DNA of 64,000 nt from Mycolicibacterium bacteremicum (GCF_943913955.1 NZ_CALUAE010000022.1:1-64000), one strand, 5' to 3'; shown: positions 1 through 8,880, counted from the stretch's first letter. Numbers and translations: made by a program. The notes: a model not told the origin generated them from the sequence alone.

Positions 1-1
1 G

Positions 2-793
2 ATCGCCCCCGCATCCGCCACCCGGGAGGTGCTCGCGCCCGGAATCGAGCTCGACGACTCCGTGCAGTTCGGTGGACCGCCGGACTGCGACCTGCGCGAG
101 GCCGTCAGCGCCGGCGATGTGCAATTCGGTATCAGCGATGCCTTCCGCCGGGCCGACGACCTACCGGCGACCCGCTGCTATGACGGCGCCCTACTGCGCT
201 ACCAGGACGGCGGGCGCACCGTGACCATCGTGGGCAGTGCTGACTTCATGACCAACGCCGGCCTGCTCGGGCAGGGCAGCGCGGCCCTGGCGATGAATCT
301 CGCAGGCACCCATGACCGGGTCATCTGGTATGCGCCGCAACGGATCGAGGGCGAGACGACCGGCGACGGATCGCTGTTCGACCTGCTGCCCGCCCAGGTC
401 GGGTGGGCGGTCCTGCAGATCGGCGTGGCGGTGGTGCTGGTGGCCTGGTGGCGGGGACGCCGACTCGGACCGCTGGTCGCCGAGAGCCTGCCGGTGGTGG
501 TGCGGGCCTCGGAGACCGTGGAGGGCCGGGCCCGGCTGTACCGGTCCCGGCGGGCCCGCGACCGTGCCGCCGACGCGCTGCGCACCGCGACACTGGCCCG
601 CCTGCGTCCGCGCCTGGGACTGGGACCGCACCCGACACCCGCCGCGGTCACCCAGGCCATCGCCCACCGCACCGGTGCCGATTCGAATGCGCTGTCGCAC
701 AGCCTGTTCGGACCGGCGCCGGAGAACGACGGACAACTGCTCGCGCTCGCTCGACACCTCGACGACATCGAAAGGCAGGTCGCACAGTCGTGA
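2..793 (+). CDS. DUF4350-type membrane protein (Rv3691-like), 5' end outside the window
   Basis: The reading frame is open from the window edge and a GTG at 29 is only internal, so this is the C-terminal 263 residues of a longer protein. It carries a soluble stretch, then one hydrophobic segment (GWAVLQIGVAVVLVAWW, about residues 137-153 of the visible part), then an Arg-rich cytoplasmic tail. This fits the DUF4350 proteins that precede moxR in mycobacteria. It overlaps the next gene by 4 nt (GTGA), so the two are co-transcribed. The biochemical function is not known. The family assignment rests mostly on synteny with moxR-DUF58. Confidence 0.75.
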   Translation: MAPASATREVLAPGIELDDSVQFGGPPDCDLREAVSAGDVQFGISDAFRRADDLPATRCYDGALLRYQDGGRTVTIVGSADFMTNAGLLGQGSAALAMNLAGTHDRVIWYAPQRIEGETTGDGSLFDLLPAQVGWAVLQIGVAVVLVAWWRGRRLGPLVAESLPVVVRASETVEGRARLYRSRRARDRAADALRTATLARLRPRLGLGPHPTPAAVTQAIAHRTGADSNALSHSLFGPAPENDGQLLALARHLDDIERQVAQS

Positions 794-1743
794 CTCAACC
801 CGAGGCCGCACGGGCAGCTCTGCTCGCCCTGCGCAGTGAGATCTCCAAGGCCGTCGTCGGTCAGGACGCGGTGGTCAGCGGGTTGGTCATCGCGCTGCTC
901 TGCCGCGGGCACGTGCTCCTCGAAGGCGTGCCCGGGGTCGCGAAGACGCTGCTGGTGCGCAGCCTGGCCGCAACGCTGCAGCTGGACTTCAAACGGGTGC
1001 AGTTCACCCCCGACCTGATGCCCGGTGATGTCACCGGATCCCTGGTCTATGACGCGCGCACCGCCGAGTTCGAGTTCCGGGCCGGTCCGGTCTTCACCCA
1101 CCTGCTGCTGGCCGACGAGATCAACCGGACCCCACCCAAGACGCAGGCCGCGCTGCTGGAGGCGATGGAGGAACGTCAGGTCACCGTCGACGGCGAGCCG
1201 CGGGCCCTGCCGGATCCGTTCATCGTGGCGGCCACCCAGAATCCGATCGAGTACGAGGGCACCTATCAACTGCCCGAGGCCCAGCTCGACCGGTTCCTGC
1301 TGAAGTTGAATGTGCCGTTACCGCCGCGCGAGCAGGAAATCGCCATCCTGCACCGGCACGCAACCGGTTTCGACCCGCGCGACCTGTCCGCGCTGGCCGC
1401 GGTCGCCGGTCCGGCCGACCTGGCCGCCGGCCGGGACGCGGTGCGCCAGGTGCTCATCGCCGACGAGATTCTGGCCTACATCGTCGACATCGTCGGCGCG
1501 ACAAGGTATTCCCCCGCACTGCAGCTGGGCGTGTCACCGCGCGGGGCGACGGCGCTGCTGGCCACCGCCCGCTCGTGGGCCTGGCTGTCCGGTCGCAATT
1601 TCGTCACACCCGATGACGTCAAGGCCATGGCGCGGCCGACATTGCGGCACCGGGTGGCGTTGCGGCCGGAAGCCGAACTCGAGGGTGCCGACGCCGACGG
1701 CGTGCTGGACGGGATCCTGGCGTCGGTGCCGGTGCCGCGCTAG
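790..1743 (+). CDS. moxR: MoxR-family AAA+ ATPase
   Basis: 317 residues starting at the GTG that overlaps the upstream stop. Walker A is GVPGVAKT (residues 46-53) and Walker B LLLADE (105-110), followed by the MoxR signature INRTPPKTQAALLEAMEE and sensor motif AATQNP. MoxR ATPases act as chaperones that assemble or activate protein complexes, usually together with a VWA or DUF58 partner. The DUF58 gene starts within this gene's stop codon. This fits the Rv3692 (moxR2) position. The client complex is not visible here. Confidence 0.93.
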   Translation: MTQPEAARAALLALRSEISKAVVGQDAVVSGLVIALLCRGHVLLEGVPGVAKTLLVRSLAATLQLDFKRVQFTPDLMPGDVTGSLVYDARTAEFEFRAGPVFTHLLLADEINRTPPKTQAALLEAMEERQVTVDGEPRALPDPFIVAATQNPIEYEGTYQLPEAQLDRFLLKLNVPLPPREQEIAILHRHATGFDPRDLSALAAVAGPADLAAGRDAVRQVLIADEILAYIVDIVGATRYSPALQLGVSPRGATALLATARSWAWLSGRNFVTPDDVKAMARPTLRHRVALRPEAELEGADADGVLDGILASVPVPR

Positions 1744-3065
1744 TGATCCTCACCGGCCGGGCCGGCCTGCTGGCACTGATCGGGGTGTTGCCGATCATCG
1801 TGTCGCCCTGGCCGGCGACGATGTTCGCAATCGTCACCGCATCGATCGCGGCGCTGGTGATCGCCGATGTCGGGCTGGCCGCGAGCACCGCACACGTGGA
1901 GCTGCGGCGTGACGGTGACACCACCGCGCGGTTGGGACAGCCCGTGCGCGTCGCACTGGAGGTCGCCCACCGGGGCGCACGCCGGTGGCGTGGCGAGATC
2001 CGGGACGCCTGGGCGCCCAGTGCCCGCGCCCGGCCACGTTCCCAGCGGCTGGACATCGCACCGGGCGGTCACACCCGGATCGTCACCGAACTCGCGCCGG
2101 TGCGGCGCGGCGATCAGCAGGCCGCGCGGGTCACCGTCCGATCGATCGGCCCACTCGGCCTGGCCGGACGCCAGCGGACACTGCGCGCCGATTGGCAGGT
2201 ACGGGTGCTGCCGCCGTTCCTGTCCCGCAAGCATCTTCCGGCCCGGCTGGCCAAGCTGCGCGAGCTCGACGGCATGGTGCCGGTCCTCATCCGTGGCCAG
2301 GGCACCGAATTCGACGCGCTCCGCGAGTATGTGGTCGGCGATGACGTCCGCTCCATCGACTGGCGGGCAACCGCGCGGCGGGCCGACGTGGTGGTGCGGA
2401 CCTGGCGGCCGGAACGCGATCGCCGGGTGGTCATCGTGCTCGACACCGGCCGCACCTCGGCGGGCCGTATCGGAGTCGATCCGTTGTCCGCCGATCCGGC
2501 CGGCTGGCCCCGCCTGGACTGGTCCATGGACGCCGCTCTGCTGCTCGCGGCGCTGGCGTCCCGGGCCGGTGACCACGTCGATTTCCTGGCCCACGACCGC
2601 GTCACCCGCGCCGGATTGTTCGGCGCCGCGCGCCGCGAACTGCTGGCCCAGCTGGTCTCGGTGCTGGCCCCCCTGCAGCCCGCGCTGCTCGAATCGGATG
2701 CCACCGCGATGGTGGCTGCCGTGCAGCGACGGGTGCGCCGGCGTGCGCTGGTGGTCCTGCTGACCGACCTCAACGCCTCGGCGCTCGATGAGGGGCTGCT
2801 GGCGGTGCTGCCGCAACTGGTGGCCCGGCATCAGGTGCTGGTCGCATCGGTGTCCGATCCGCGGGTGGACACGTTGGCGGCCGGCCGGGCCGATGCCGCG
2901 CAGGTCTATGACGCCGCGGCCGCCGAACGTGCACGCAACGACCGCCGCATGATCGCCGACCGGCTGCGCGGGCACGGTGTCGACGTCGTCGACGCCGCAC
3001 CGGAGGAACTGGCCCCGGCACTGGCCGACCGGTACCTGGCGATGAAGGCCGCCGGCCGCCTCTAA
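1743..3065 (+). CDS. DUF58 domain protein, MoxR partner (Rv3693-like)
   Basis: 440 residues from a GTG sharing one base with the moxR TAG. Two hydrophobic segments lie at the N-terminus (about 5-45). The DUF58 hallmark EYVVGDDVRSIDWRATAR is followed by a VWA-like fold beginning RRVVIVLDTGRTS. DUF58 proteins are the usual partners of MoxR ATPases. The four-gene block (DUF4350, moxR, DUF58, SpoIIM/RDD) is conserved in mycobacteria, and a role in envelope assembly or stress is inferred only. The 3' end overlaps the convergent SpoIIM-like gene by 4 bp. Confidence 0.9.
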   Translation: MILTGRAGLLALIGVLPIIVSPWPATMFAIVTASIAALVIADVGLAASTAHVELRRDGDTTARLGQPVRVALEVAHRGARRWRGEIRDAWAPSARARPRSQRLDIAPGGHTRIVTELAPVRRGDQQAARVTVRSIGPLGLAGRQRTLRADWQVRVLPPFLSRKHLPARLAKLRELDGMVPVLIRGQGTEFDALREYVVGDDVRSIDWRATARRADVVVRTWRPERDRRVVIVLDTGRTSAGRIGVDPLSADPAGWPRLDWSMDAALLLAALASRAGDHVDFLAHDRVTRAGLFGAARRELLAQLVSVLAPLQPALLESDATAMVAAVQRRVRRRALVVLLTDLNASALDEGLLAVLPQLVARHQVLVASVSDPRVDTLAAGRADAAQVYDAAAAERARNDRRMIADRLRGHGVDVVDAAPEELAPALADRYLAMKAAGRL

Positions 3066-4054
3066 GCGGTGGGTACGACGTCGGGCGCGTCCTCGACGTC
3101 CCCGGTCTCCCCGGCCCGGGAGGCCCGGCGCCCGAAATGCGCCACGTAGGCCAGGAACCCGATCTCGGCGGCCACCCCGATGGCGATGCGCAGCCACGTC
3201 GGCAGTGGCGACGGCGTCACCACCGCCTCGATCACCCCGGAGATCAGCAGCACCACGACGAGCCCGCCGGCCACCGAGACGACCGCCCGGCCGCGCTCGG
3301 CGAGCACCTGGCCGCGGGGCCGGTCCCCCGGTGCGATGACCGACCAGCCCAACCGCATTCCCGCGGCCGCCGCCAGGAACACCGCCGTCAGCTCCAACAG
3401 CCCGTGCGGGGTGATCAGCCCCAGGAACAGATCACCCTTGCCGGCGCCGAACATCAGGCCGCCGGAGACCCCGACGTTGGCGGCGTTCTGCAGGAGCACC
3501 CACGGGATGGGCACGCCGAGCAGGACGGCGAACGCGATGCATTGCGCGGCGACCCACGCGTTGTTGACCCACACCCGCAGCCCGAACGACCCGGCCGGAT
3601 TCTCGCTGTAATAGGACTCGAAGTCGTGGTTGATCAGCTGTTGCAGCTCGGCCGGGGTGCCCAGGGTGGCACGTACCTCGGGGCTGCCGGCCACCCAGAA
3701 TCCGATCAGGACGGCCACGAACAGGAAGCCGACCGCCGAGCCGAGCCACCACCGCCGGCAGTCGTAGGCCACCACCGGGAAGGACACCGTCCAGAAGCGC
3801 AGGAACTCCCGCCACAGCGGGGCGCGCTCGCCGGTGACCGCCGACCGCGCCCTGGCCACCAGCCCGGACAGCCGGCCGACCAGAACCGCGTCGCCGGACG
3901 CGCTGCGCACCACCGACAGCTGGGTCGACACCCGCTGGTACAGGTCGACGAGCTCGTCGATCTCGGCGCCGGACAGCGTGCGCCGCCGCTTGAGCAGCTG
4001 CTCCAGGCGGTCCCACGCCGGGGTGTGGGCGAGCACGAACGCGTCGACATCCAC
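3062..4054 (-). CDS. SpoIIM/DUF95-family membrane protein (Rv3694c-like)
   Basis: 330 residues, GTG start (MDVDAFVLAHTP). A soluble helical N-terminus of about 100 residues is followed by several membrane segments (around 106-125, 170-195, 215-235, 262-285 and 290-310). The motif NNAWVAAQCIAFAVLLGVP and the downstream SGGLMFGAGKGDLFLGLITPHGLLEL are typical of the SpoIIM (stage II sporulation protein M-like) family. Mycobacteria do not sporulate in this sense, and the family is a general membrane component found beside MoxR and RDD genes. A TAGGAT hexamer (4062-4067, minus strand) ends 7 nt before the start, suggesting a leaderless transcript. Confidence 0.85.
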   Translation of the reverse strand: MDVDAFVLAHTPAWDRLEQLLKRRRTLSGAEIDELVDLYQRVSTQLSVVRSASGDAVLVGRLSGLVARARSAVTGERAPLWREFLRFWTVSFPVVAYDCRRWWLGSAVGFLFVAVLIGFWVAGSPEVRATLGTPAELQQLINHDFESYYSENPAGSFGLRVWVNNAWVAAQCIAFAVLLGVPIPWVLLQNAANVGVSGGLMFGAGKGDLFLGLITPHGLLELTAVFLAAAAGMRLGWSVIAPGDRPRGQVLAERGRAVVSVAGGLVVVLLISGVIEAVVTPSPLPTWLRIAIGVAAEIGFLAYVAHFGRRASRAGETGDVEDAPDVVPTA

Positions 4055-4061
4055 GCCCGCG

Positions 4062-4074
4062 ATCCTAGTAGCGT
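4062..4074. promoter_or_regulatory. Back-to-back -10 hexamers in a 27-bp divergent gap
   Basis: On the minus strand TAGGAT (4062-4067) lies 7 nt before the SpoIIM-like GTG. On the plus strand TAGCGT (4069-4074) lies 7 nt before the RDD-protein ATG. Both match TANNNT at the spacing expected for leaderless mycobacterial mRNAs. Transcription in the two directions would start about 25 bp apart. No experimental support is available. Confidence 0.45.
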
Positions 4075-4081
4075 CACCATC

Positions 4082-4915
4082 ATGGTCTTCCAGCCAGAAC
4101 CCGTGGTCACCGGCGACGCGGTCGCACTCGACATCTCGATCGCGCAGTTGCCGGTCCGGGCCGCCGCCGCCCTGATCGACATCGTGGTGATGGGTGCCGG
4201 CTATCTGATCCTGGCCGTGCTGTGGGCGCTGACGCTCTCCGATGTCGACCCGGCACTGTCGGCCGCCGTGCTGATCATCTTCCTGGTGCTGGTGCTGGTC
4301 GGCTATCCGGTGATCTTCGAGATGGCCTCCGGCGGCCGATCGCTGGGCAAGATGGCGCTGGGTCTGCGCGTCGTCGCCGACGACGGCGGTCCGGAACGCT
4401 TGCGGCAGGCGGTTTTCCGGGCACTGGCCAGTGTGATCGAGATCTGGATGCTGACCGGCGGGCCCGCGGTGATCTGCAGCATGGTCTCACCGAAGGGTAA
4501 GCGCATCGGTGACGTGTTCGCCGGCACCATGGTGATCAGCGAGCGAGCGCCCCGGCTCACCCCACCGCCGCCGATGCCGCCCGGTCTGGCCTGGTGGGCC
4601 GCCACCCTGCAGCTGTCGGGGCTCGCCCCCGAGCAGGCCAACATGGCGCGGCAGTTCCTGTCCCGCGCAGCGCAACTCCAACCGGCGATGCGCGCGGAGA
4701 TGGCGCACCGCATCACCGGTGAGGTGGTGTCCCGGATCTCGCCGCCCCCGCCGCCGGGGGCGCCCGCCGAACAGATCCTGGCGGCGGTCCTGGCCGAGCG
4801 GCACCGGCGCGAACTCGCCCGCCTGCAGGTGACCCCACCCGGTTGGCCGCTGCCGGGCGCCCCTGCCGCCGGGGCACCGGCCCCTTCCCAGGGCGGCTTC
4901 GCCCCACCCCCCTGA
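4082..4915 (+). CDS. RDD-family membrane protein (Rv3695-like)
   Basis: 277 residues from the ATG at 4082 (MVFQPEPVVTGDAVALDI). The RDD domain has the N-terminal Arg and conserved Asp in VRAAAALIDIVVM, two or three membrane helices (about 20-80 and 110-135) and a hydrophilic, proline-rich C-terminus (ending SQGGFAPPP). It is divergent from the SpoIIM-like gene, 27 bp away. RDD proteins are membrane proteins of largely unknown function, some linked to ion or osmotic stress. The Pro/Ala tail is probably cytoplasmic and disordered. Confidence 0.88.
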   Translation: MVFQPEPVVTGDAVALDISIAQLPVRAAAALIDIVVMGAGYLILAVLWALTLSDVDPALSAAVLIIFLVLVLVGYPVIFEMASGGRSLGKMALGLRVVADDGGPERLRQAVFRALASVIEIWMLTGGPAVICSMVSPKGKRIGDVFAGTMVISERAPRLTPPPPMPPGLAWWAATLQLSGLAPEQANMARQFLSRAAQLQPAMRAEMAHRITGEVVSRISPPPPPGAPAEQILAAVLAERHRRELARLQVTPPGWPLPGAPAAGAPAPSQGGFAPPP

Positions 4916-4918
4916 TTG

Positions 4919-4936
4919 TGAGACACCGGTGTCCCA
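4919..4936. promoter_or_regulatory. Palindromic operator and promoter of lfrR-lfrA
   Basis: TGAGACACCGGTGTCCCA is an 18-bp near-perfect dyad whose core GACACCGGTGTC (4922-4933) is a perfect palindrome. A -10-like TACCTT (4954-4959) sits 7 nt before the lfrR ATG, so the dyad covers the expected -35. This is where an autoregulating TetR repressor would be expected to bind. LfrR of M. smegmatis is known to repress the lfrRA operon; that this exact site is its operator here is inferred. Confidence 0.65.
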
Positions 4937-4966
4937 TTTTGGGATATCTGTGCTACCTTTAGCGTC

Positions 4967-5536
4967 ATGAGTGTCCACGACATCGCGGAATCCGGCGTGC
5001 GCAATCGCACCCGGCGCGCCATCGTCGAGGCAGCCATCGGCGTAATGACCGACAACCCGACCGCGCCGCTGGGCGATATCGCCGAGGCGGCCGGCGTCGG
5101 GCGCAGCACCCTGCACCGGTACTTTCCGGAGCGGACGGACCTGCTGCGCGCGGTCGCGCTGGAGGTGCACGCCGCCAGCAATGCCGCCATCGAAGCGGCC
5201 GACCCGACCAACGGCCCGATCGTCCCCGCCCTGCGCAGGGTGGTGGAGAGCCAGCTCGACCTGGGCCCGATCATGCTGTACGTCTACACCGAACCGCTGA
5301 TCCAGGCCGACCGCGAACTCGCCGCATTCCTGGACACCGGTGACGAGGTCATCACCGAGATACTCGCGCGCGCAACGGCAGATCGGCCCGCATACCCACC
5401 AGGATGGTCGCGGCGGGTGTTCTGGTCACTGCTGCTCAGTGGCTACTCCGCCGTCCGGGACGACGGCATCCCCCGCCATCAGGTCGTCGACGCCATCATG
5501 AACAGCCTTACTCAGGGCACCATCACCTCCGCTTAA
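4967..5536 (+). CDS. lfrR: TetR-family repressor of the LfrA efflux pump
   Basis: 189 residues, the same length as recalled for M. smegmatis LfrR. The N-terminal TetR helix-turn-helix (GDIAEAAGVGRSTLHRYFPE, about 36-55) is followed by the ligand domain (RRVVESQLDLGPIM... PPGWSRRVFW). The strings RRVVESQLDLGPI and RHQIVDAIM-like RHQVVDAIM match the recalled LfrR sequence closely. It lies 10 bp upstream of lfrA on the same strand, as in M. smegmatis. Known role of the family member: it represses lfrRA and is released by lipophilic cationic drugs. The start is probably leaderless. Confidence 0.92.
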   Translation: MSVHDIAESGVRNRTRRAIVEAAIGVMTDNPTAPLGDIAEAAGVGRSTLHRYFPERTDLLRAVALEVHAASNAAIEAADPTNGPIVPALRRVVESQLDLGPIMLYVYTEPLIQADRELAAFLDTGDEVITEILARATADRPAYPPGWSRRVFWSLLLSGYSAVRDDGIPRHQVVDAIMNSLTQGTITSA

Positions 5537-5546
5537 GGATTTCGCA

Positions 5547-7100
5547 ATGACCACCCACTCCGATGCGACCGCATCGGTGACATCACCGGCGACCACACCG
5601 CGTCGCGCCTGGCTGGCGCTGGCGGTTCTCACGCTGCCGGTGATGCTGATCGCCATCGACAACACCGTGCTGGCCTTCGCGCTGCCGGCCATCGCCGAGG
5701 ACTTCCGTCCGCCGGCGGCCACCCAGCTGTGGATCGTCGACGTGTACTCCCTGGTGCTGGCCGCCCTGCTGGTCGCCATGGGCAGCATCGGCGACCGGAT
5801 CGGCCGACGCCGGCTGCTGCTGATCGGCGGCGCCGGATTCGCCGTCGTATCGGCGGCCGCCGCATTCGCGCCCAGCGCCGAGATGCTGGTGCTGGCCCGC
5901 GCGGTACTCGGCTTCTTCGGTGCCATGCTGATGCCCTCGACGCTCTCGCTGATCCGCAACATCTTCACCGAGGCATCGGCCCGTCGGCTCGCGATCGCCA
6001 TCTGGGCGTCCTGCTTCACCGCGGGTTCCACCCTCGGGCCGATCGTCGGCGGCGCGTTGCTGGAGCATTTCCATTGGGGCGCGGTCTTTTTGATCGCGGT
6101 GCCGATCCTGCTGCCGCTGCTCGTCCTGGCCCCGAAGCTGGTGCCGGAGTCCAAGGATCCCAATCCGGGCCCGCTGGATCTGATCAGCGTCGCGCTGTCG
6201 TTCATCGCGATGTTGCCGTTCGTGTGGGCCATCAAGACCGCCGCCCACGACGGTCTGTCCGTGGTTGTGGTGGCCGCGTTCGCAGTCGGCATCGGTGCCG
6301 GTGTGCTGTTCGTCCGACGCCAGACCCGCAGCGCCACACCGATGCTGGACATGGCGCTGTTCAAGTCCGGCCCGTTCACCTCCTCGATCCTGGCGAACTT
6401 CCTGTCCATCGTCGGATTGATCGGGTTCATCTTCTTCGTGTCCCAGCACCTGCAGCTGGTGCTCGGGCTGAGCCCGCTGATGGCAGGGTTGGTGACCTTG
6501 CCCGGTGCGGTGTTGTCGATGATCGCCGGCATCTCGGTGGTCAAGGCCGCCAAGCATTTCTCGCCGCAGGCGCTGATCGTGTTCGGCCTGGTGTTCGTGG
6601 CAGCCGGCTTCATCATGATCCTGCTGTTCCGCCACGACCTTTCGGTGACGGCGGTGATCGTGTCGTTCCTGGTCCTCGAGCTCGGTGTCGGAGTGTCGCA
6701 GACCATCTCCAACGACACCATCGTGGCATCGGTGCCCGCGGCGAAAGCCGGTGCGGCGTCGGCGGTCTCCGAGACCGCCTATGAGCTGGGCGCGGTGGTC
6801 GGCGCGGCCACCCTGGGCACCATCTTCACCGCGTTCTACCGGGCGAACGTCGAGGTGCCCGCGGGGCTCACCCCGTCGCAGACCGGCGATGCCGCCGAAA
6901 GCATCGGCGGGGCCACCTCGGTGGCTCGCGATCTGCCGCCGGCGACGGCCGAGAAGCTGCTGGAGTCCGCGCACACCGCATTCGACTCCGGTATCGCGCC
7001 GACGGCATCCATCGCCGCGGTGCTCGCACTGACCGCGGCGGTCGTCGTCATCGTTGCATTCCGGCGTACGCCAGCAGCGCCCCACCCAGCAGACCGGTGA
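5547..7100 (+). CDS. lfrA: LfrA multidrug efflux pump (MFS, DHA2 14-TM)
   Basis: 517 residues with 14 predicted membrane segments. It has the motif A region GDRIGRRRLLLIGG (about 79-92) and motif C-like ASCFTAGSTLGPIVGGALLE. Long stretches, such as LWIVDVYSLVLAALLVAMGS, match the recalled M. smegmatis LfrA sequence. LfrA exports fluoroquinolones, ethidium and other cationic drugs with proton motive force. It is co-transcribed with lfrR. Its last 53 nt overlap the 3' end of the convergent DUF1772 gene. Confidence 0.93.
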   Translation: MTTHSDATASVTSPATTPRRAWLALAVLTLPVMLIAIDNTVLAFALPAIAEDFRPPAATQLWIVDVYSLVLAALLVAMGSIGDRIGRRRLLLIGGAGFAVVSAAAAFAPSAEMLVLARAVLGFFGAMLMPSTLSLIRNIFTEASARRLAIAIWASCFTAGSTLGPIVGGALLEHFHWGAVFLIAVPILLPLLVLAPKLVPESKDPNPGPLDLISVALSFIAMLPFVWAIKTAAHDGLSVVVVAAFAVGIGAGVLFVRRQTRSATPMLDMALFKSGPFTSSILANFLSIVGLIGFIFFVSQHLQLVLGLSPLMAGLVTLPGAVLSMIAGISVVKAAKHFSPQALIVFGLVFVAAGFIMILLFRHDLSVTAVIVSFLVLELGVGVSQTISNDTIVASVPAAKAGAASAVSETAYELGAVVGAATLGTIFTAFYRANVEVPAGLTPSQTGDAAESIGGATSVARDLPPATAEKLLESAHTAFDSGIAPTASIAAVLALTAAVVVIVAFRRTPAAPHPADR

Positions 7101-7494
7101 CTGTGCGGACGTGGTTCCACGCGGTCCACGGGCCCAGATAGGCCTGCCAGGCCAGGCCGGCCTCCAGCCGATTGTTCAGCGGCACATTGAACGCGATGGT
7201 GACGATGACCGGAATGAGCGCCAGCAGTGCGCCGACGATCAGCACGGGATCACGCTGTATCGCGGCGATCACGGTGAGCACCACTGCGAGTAGGCCGGTG
7301 CCCAGGAACAGCACCAGAAACGGCGCATTCGCCTGGGCTTCGGTGTTGATGCCGCGCATGGCGGTGGCCGCCTGGGTGGGATCGGTGCGGTCGAGGCCGC
7401 GCATGACGAAGGTGGAGAACGCGTAGAACAGGCCGCCGACAGCCGCACTGGCGACCGCGGTGACGAGGGTCAGCACGAACACGGGGCTGGGCAT
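7048..7494 (-). CDS. DUF1772 (anthrone-oxygenase-like) membrane protein
   Basis: 148 residues with four hydrophobic segments (about 5-27, 57-76, 84-103 and 130-145) and the conserved DUF1772 elements FYAFSTFVMRGLDR near the first helix and FNVPLNNRLEA in the third. The family includes small membrane proteins named after fungal anthrone oxygenase, but bacterial members have no established activity. It is convergent with lfrA and overlaps it by 53 nt. No link to efflux is evident. Confidence 0.8.
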   Translation of the reverse strand: MPSPVFVLTLVTAVASAAVGGLFYAFSTFVMRGLDRTDPTQAATAMRGINTEAQANAPFLVLFLGTGLLAVVLTVIAAIQRDPVLIVGALLALIPVIVTIAFNVPLNNRLEAGLAWQAYLGPWTAWNHVRTVTGLLGGALLAYAGMQR

Positions 7495-7551
7495 ACGAAG
7501 AAGTCTCCCCCGCCGAAGCGACGGGGGAGACTTCTCTTCGATATGTGTCGG

Positions 7552-8880
7552 TCAGGCCGCGGCGCGCGAACCCGCGTCCGACGAGTCCGAGCCCGAACCG
7601 GACTCACTCTTCTTCGAGTCGGCCTTGCCGGAGTCCGTCTTGCCGGCGTCCGTCTTGTCGGAGTCGGTCTTGTCGGAGTCCGTCTTGTCGGCGTCGGTCT
7701 TGTCGGAGTCGGTCTCGCCCTTGTCGCCGGACGCACCGTCATCCTTGGTCTCGTCCTTCAGGTCACCCTTCAGGTCGTCCTCGGCGTCGGTGTCGGTGTC
7801 CGTCTCGTCCACTGCACCCTCGTCAGCACCGTCGGTGTCGGACGCCGGCTCCTCCTGGGCCACCGGCTCCTGCGCCGCGGGCTCCTCGACCGCCGGCGCC
7901 GCGACGGATCCTTCGGCCGCGGGCTCCTCGGTGGCCGGCTCTTCACCGGCGCTCTCCTCGGTGTTACCGACCGGGGTCACGGCCGGCGCTCCGCCATCAC
8001 CGGGCGCCTGCACGCCGGGCACGGAGATGGTCACCGTGTCCGCGGTCGCGGTGGGAAGGCTGGCGACCTCGGCGGTGCGGGTCGCGGTCGCCGGCTGACC
8101 CGCCTTCAGCGCGTCGACGATCACGCCGCGGATGTAGGGCACCGTCTGCACCATGAAGTCGCTGATGTGGGTGATCGCATTCAGCAGCACATCGGCCACG
8201 CCGTTCTGCAGGGCATTGATCACGTTGATCGGATTCAGCGTGCCGATCGACTGGAGCACCGACTCGGTGACGTTCACCAGGTTCTGCAACACCGGGGTGG
8301 TGCCGACCGGGAACCCGATTCCGATGAAGGTCTGGGCCAGGGCCACGGTGAGCGCGAGCCCGGACTCGAAGGCAGCCGCGACCAGCTCCTGCCCGACCGC
8401 GAAGGGTCGTTCGAACGCCGCCTGCAGCGGCACGGTGACGCCTGTGATGAAGTTCAGAATCGGGTTCAGCCCGCTGGCGACCAGGCTGTCGATGGCGCCG
8501 TTGACATCACCGGTGCGCAGGATCGCTCCGGCCGCCTGCAGGGCGGCCGGCAATCCCTGAACCAGTTCGGTCAGTGCGGCACCGCCGCCGTTGACCGCGG
8601 CCAGCAGCTGGCGGACGGTGTACTCCTGGTTGGCGAAGATCTGCCGCAGGATCGGGAAGGGATCGGCGAATTCAGCTTGCAGCGTCTCCCGGATCAGGTC
8701 GCCGGCGGCATTGACCACCGGGGTGAAGACCGTGATCGGGTTGTCGATCGAGGCGGTGAGGTTGACCGCGGGCAGGTGCAGATCCGCCCGCGGCGCAATC
8801 GGCGCCACGGCGATCACGCTGGCCCCCACGAGTGCGACACCGACCGTGACATACGGCTTCATCGTCAGTTGCATGGACAT
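7552..8880 (-). CDS. GjpA-like secreted/outer-membrane protein with acidic repeat tail
   Basis: 442 residues from ATG 8880; a second ATG at 8874 is better spaced from AAAGAAG and may be the real start. A signal-like N-terminus (MQLTMKPYVTVGVALVGASVIAV) is followed by about 250 residues of hydrophobic, amphipathic sequence (NPITVFTPVV..., LLAAVNGGGAALTELVQGLP). The last about 130 residues are Glu/Asp-rich and then a KTDSD-type repeat. It resembles mycobacterial proteins annotated as porin GjpA, from memory. Pore activity is not shown by sequence. The low-complexity tail could anchor in or interact with the wall. Confidence 0.6.
   Translation of the reverse strand: MSMQLTMKPYVTVGVALVGASVIAVAPIAPRADLHLPAVNLTASIDNPITVFTPVVNAAGDLIRETLQAEFADPFPILRQIFANQEYTVRQLLAAVNGGGAALTELVQGLPAALQAAGAILRTGDVNGAIDSLVASGLNPILNFITGVTVPLQAAFERPFAVGQELVAAAFESGLALTVALAQTFIGIGFPVGTTPVLQNLVNVTESVLQSIGTLNPINVINALQNGVADVLLNAITHISDFMVQTVPYIRGVIVDALKAGQPATATRTAEVASLPTATADTVTISVPGVQAPGDGGAPAVTPVGNTEESAGEEPATEEPAAEGSVAAPAVEEPAAQEPVAQEEPASDTDGADEGAVDETDTDTDAEDDLKGDLKDETKDDGASGDKGETDSDKTDADKTDSDKTDSDKTDAGKTDSGKADSKKSESGSGSDSSDAGSRAAA
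7590..7730 (-). repeat. Short tandem repeats coding (D/A)KTDSDKT
   Basis: The minus-strand reading frame shows at least seven consecutive 5-codon units of the form DKTDS/DKTDA/GKTDS (visible on the plus strand as runs of gtcggagtccgtctt). These encode the Lys/Thr/Asp/Ser-rich tail of the GjpA-like protein. Repeat number is likely to vary between strains. Confidence 0.7.

Noticed and set aside
403..789. In-frame N-terminal extension of MoxR
   Set aside because: It overlaps the DUF4350 gene in another frame and has no MoxR-type sequence; the GTG at 790 is coupled to the upstream stop and gives a normal family N-terminus.
5426..6721. Minus-strand frame opposite lfrA
   Set aside because: Antisense to a certain transporter and full of Ser/Thr/Ala runs without a domain.
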